Source: Christensenella sp. UBA4636 (GTDB lineage Bacteria; Bacillota; Clostridia; Christensenellales; Borkfalkiaceae). From it: a stretch of DNA of 5,239 nucleotides. Both the position numbers and the translations under genes were made by a program. The notes beneath the pieces are model-generated. The model searched no databases. It had not been told where the DNA came from and saw only the letters and a list, made by a program, of their open reading frames with translations. The DNA lies in assembly GCA_002405915.1 (NCBI GenBank), contig DHMS01000003.1, positions 1-5,239 on the forward strand, given 5' to 3'. How positions within the stretch are numbered: the stretch's first letter is position 1; each line of letters opens with the position of its first letter. This document shows, piece by piece, positions 5,159 to 5,239 of this stretch.

Positions 5159-5239
5159 CTAATTACCTAAAAGGCGGCTTTTTCGCGCTTTTCCGCGACC
5201 GTTCGATTGGAGTACATTCAGTACGCCTGCCTCACGCTC
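5159..5239 (-). CDS. possible C-terminal tail of an off-window reading frame
   Basis: Of the three minus-strand frames entering from the right edge, only one stays open: 26 codons to a TAG at 5161-5159. The residues include GVLNVLQSNGRGKARKSRLL, which is basic and shows no domain. The length is too short for codon evidence, and the DNA contains a small dyad (GTAC-ATTCA-GTAC within 5210-5225) that would also suit a non-coding repeat. Treat it as a placeholder. Confidence 0.2.
   Translation of the reverse strand, partial: EREAGVLNVLQSNGRGKARKSRLLGN

Noticed and set aside
1..5239. CRISPR array, tRNA, rRNA, transposase or integrase genes
   Set aside because: No regularly spaced direct repeats, cloverleaf-like sequence, rRNA stretch or recombinase motif was seen; the dispersed repeat copies are too few and unevenly spaced.

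Overview
The window looks like chromosomal DNA of a low-to-mid GC Gram-positive bacterium, most likely an uncultured clostridial member of the Bacillota. The evidence is indirect: AGGAG-type ribosome binding sites, sigma-A promoters with near-consensus hexamers, a two-FtsX-domain ABC permease without an HlyD-type partner, and a BspA-type leucine-rich-repeat lipoprotein. No marker gene fixes the taxon. All supported genes lie on the minus strand, so transcription runs right to left.

From right to left on the minus strand: positions 5159-5239 hold the possible tail of an off-window reading frame (weak). Positions 4915-5158 are non-coding and carry one copy of a dispersed short repeat and an 8-bp direct repeat. 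Positions 3508-4908 encode a predicted surface lipoprotein with a BspA-like leucine-rich-repeat domain and an unrecognised beta-rich C-terminal region. Its only in-frame start is a TTG touching the Shine-Dalgarno sequence, while a perfectly spaced ATG lies in the wrong frame just before a run of six A. Positions 3189-3507 hold the terminator of that gene (itself a copy of the dispersed repeat), a second repeat copy, and the promoter of the transporter operon. That promoter has perfect -35 spacing and is flanked by two palindromes of the form TGAA-N6-TTCA, 72 bp apart centre to centre.

Positions 208-3188 are a two-gene transporter operon: a MacB/LolD-type ATPase, then an FtsX-family permease whose ATG overlaps the ATPase stop codon (TAATG). 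The permease frame is interrupted by one in-frame TAG at codon 130. Without it the protein would be 759 residues with about eight membrane segments. The sequence continues in the same frame on both sides, so this is a nonsense codon and not a frameshift. Positions 1-207 hold the operon terminator, another repeat copy, a plus-strand terminator-like hairpin and a strong minus-strand promoter leading out of the window.

ATPase and permease would form one ABC machine of the MacB/FtsX mechanotransmission type; its substrate cannot be read from the sequence. The lipoprotein has its own terminator and is probably a separate unit. The most notable points are two reading-frame lesions in neighbouring cell-envelope genes, the paired operators around the transporter promoter, and the four-copy repeat family confined to intergenic DNA.
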